Positions 62,958 to 64,000 of a stretch of 64,000 nt of DNA are shown here, piece by piece (the first letter of the stretch is position 1; every line of letters begins with the position of its first letter). The notes beneath the pieces were generated by a model, which was given only the letters and a program-made list of their open reading frames with translations, was not told where the DNA came from and searched no databases. Made by a program: the position numbers and the translations under genes. The stretch is from Spiribacter vilamensis (GTDB lineage Bacteria > Pseudomonadota > Gammaproteobacteria > Nitrococcales > Nitrococcaceae), in the NCBI RefSeq assembly GCF_004217415.1, contig NZ_SHLI01000001.1, forward strand, positions 930,001-994,000, read 5' to 3'.

Positions 62958-63881
62958 CTAAACCCAAACAAATCGCTCTCCGGATATCCTCTGCAATCCA
63001 TCCCATCGGTAAGCCGTTAACTTCCCCGTCGGCAGCGGTTCGGTCACTGTGTAATCAACGCACGCGACCTTGCTGCTCATCGGTTGTGGTGTACCGCGCA
63101 GCCAGTAATGGCCGACAAAAACCGGCTTATCGTCCTGATAGCCCGGGAGCTCGTGTGTCGGAACCTCTTCATCGGGCAACGTTGCGCGGGTCTGCTCATC
63201 CATCATTGCGATTGAGCGATAGGTCGCTTGGCCCTCGTCCCACCAGCGCGTGCGGATATGTCGGCGCTCGTTACGTTCTTTATCGAGGAACGTCGCACCG
63301 TCCGGGAGTGGGATTTCCAGGCCTTTTAGCACCGTTTCCACGGCCTCGTAGGCTTCGCTGCCTTTCTGTGCGACTTCCGGCCACGCCCGCTCTGTCAGTC
63401 GCTGCCCATCATCGGTGAGCGGACCTAGTGTCTCCAGCGCCCAGTGGTGCCAGCAGGCATGCACAACCCGCAAAGCCTCCAGATCGAGGTAGAGCGGCAG
63501 GGTCTTGAACCAGGCAATCATCTCGTCGTGCAGGTCACTGTCCTCACCGACCTGGTCCAGGAAGGCCGCATGCTGCTGGCGGTTCTTTTCTGAGTGCGGA
63601 CGCAGGCGTTCATCAGGACGATCGGGATGCGGGGTCTTGAAGGCCACGGCATTGAATTCGTGGTTGCCCATGACGGCGAGCGCTGAACCGCGCTCGATCA
63701 TGCGGCGGACCAACTCGTAGGTCTCGACCTGCTCCGGGCCGCGATCGATGAAGTCACCCAAAAAGATGGCGTGCCGCTCGGGATGGCGCCAGCTATGGCC
63801 ATCGTGATCATATCCAAGCTTCTGGAGGAGGGATTCCAGGCGGCTCGCATGTCCATGAATATCGCCGATGATGTCGTACAT
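62958..63881 (-). CDS. Metallophosphatase (calcineurin-like, PPP/ApaH-type)
   Basis: The 307-aa product has the metal motifs DIIGDIHGHASRLESLL, FLGDFIDRGPEQVETYELVR and AVMGNHEFNAVAF, then later His motifs VVHACWHHWAL and FVGHYWLRG. Substrate (phosphoprotein, diadenosine tetraphosphate or other) is not readable. It lies at the edge of the defence island, 158 bp from the DUF262 gene. Confidence 0.9.
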   Translation of the reverse strand: MYDIIGDIHGHASRLESLLQKLGYDHDGHSWRHPERHAIFLGDFIDRGPEQVETYELVRRMIERGSALAVMGNHEFNAVAFKTPHPDRPDERLRPHSEKNRQQHAAFLDQVGEDSDLHDEMIAWFKTLPLYLDLEALRVVHACWHHWALETLGPLTDDGQRLTERAWPEVAQKGSEAYEAVETVLKGLEIPLPDGATFLDKERNERRHIRTRWWDEGQATYRSIAMMDEQTRATLPDEEVPTHELPGYQDDKPVFVGHYWLRGTPQPMSSKVACVDYTVTEPLPTGKLTAYRWDGLQRISGERFVWV

Positions 63882-63962
63882 GACCTGTTCCCTGGTCCGT
63901 TGATCTGAAGGGAGCGTACTAGCCGTCCGGCGGCGGATCCAGCCCGAAAATTGGCCTTGCCA

Positions 63963-64000
63963 TCACAGCCAGCCCTCGAGCTCAGCCACCTCACCCTTTA
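63963..64000 (-). CDS. C-terminal end of a gene continuing past the window
   Basis: The minus strand reads KGEVAELEGWL then stop (63965-63963) and remains open to the window edge. Eleven residues are too few to identify a family. Confidence 0.35.
   Translation of the reverse strand, partial: KGEVAELEGWL

Noticed and set aside
1-64000. CRISPR array
   Set aside because: No regularly spaced short repeats and no cas genes were seen on either strand.

Overview
The window is high-GC DNA from a gammaproteobacterium. The order thrS-infC-rpmI-rplT-pheS, the ExbB/ExbD/TonB set and DUF6279 and DUF945 proteins support that class. The acidic, compact proteins and the K+/H+ antiporter suggest a halophilic lineage near Ectothiorhodospiraceae, but this is inference from gene content, not a proven placement.

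Positions 1-3.4 kb hold the translation cluster on the minus strand: threonyl-tRNA synthetase, IF3 with an AUC start, L35, L20, the first codons of pheS, and a tRNA-Val upstream. Positions 3.6-9.7 kb are one minus-strand arsenic cluster: an ACR3 arsenite permease, a universal stress protein, ArsD, ArsA, a rhodanese and a cyclopropane fatty acid synthase, without arsR or arsC. Positions 9.7-13.8 kb are a rearranged patch with an IS66 transposase remnant, two copies of a ~134-bp non-coding repeat around a K+/H+ antiporter module, and a 23-bp repeat around a GlcG/HbpS-like gene.

Positions 13.8-38.2 kb are mostly housekeeping and stress functions: an Hsp31-like protein, group III truncated haemoglobin, alcohol dehydrogenase, ZIP transporter, 5-oxoprolinase, D-lactate dehydrogenase, a PAS-PAS-GGDEF-EAL protein next to a class II cyclic-nucleotide phosphodiesterase, and a homocysteine methyltransferase. 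They continue with a hydrolase/DUF4236/DUF3320 operon, an MBL-fold dioxygenase-like protein, a shortened TenA protein, a TonB system with two unlike ExbD proteins, and a metal-efflux permease followed by two lipoprotein genes. Genes are packed tightly, with many 1-14 bp overlaps.

Positions 38.6-63 kb are an accessory and defence island. It begins with two PIN-domain toxin-antitoxin pairs mixed with decayed genes (galE, a SecB-like chaperone). Two Fic-winged-helix genes follow, each with a palindrome at its 5' end; one has a nonsense codon near its natural start. Next come two divergently transcribed nuclease-helicases, each carrying a LexA/UmuD-like S24 peptidase domain, around a small methyltransferase. 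The island ends with a five-gene extended type III restriction-modification operon (SNF2 helicase, DUF4391, Mod, RhuM, Res) and a DUF262/HNH restriction-like gene. A metallophosphatase closes the window.

The best candidate for an undescribed system is the pair of S24-bearing nuclease-helicases at 44.0-50.5 kb. Both keep the Ser nucleophile, a plausible Lys general base and an Ala-Gly or Cys-Gly dipeptide at about the LexA/UmuD spacing, which suggests DNA-damage-triggered self-cleavage of defence enzymes. The extended type III operon next door is the second candidate.
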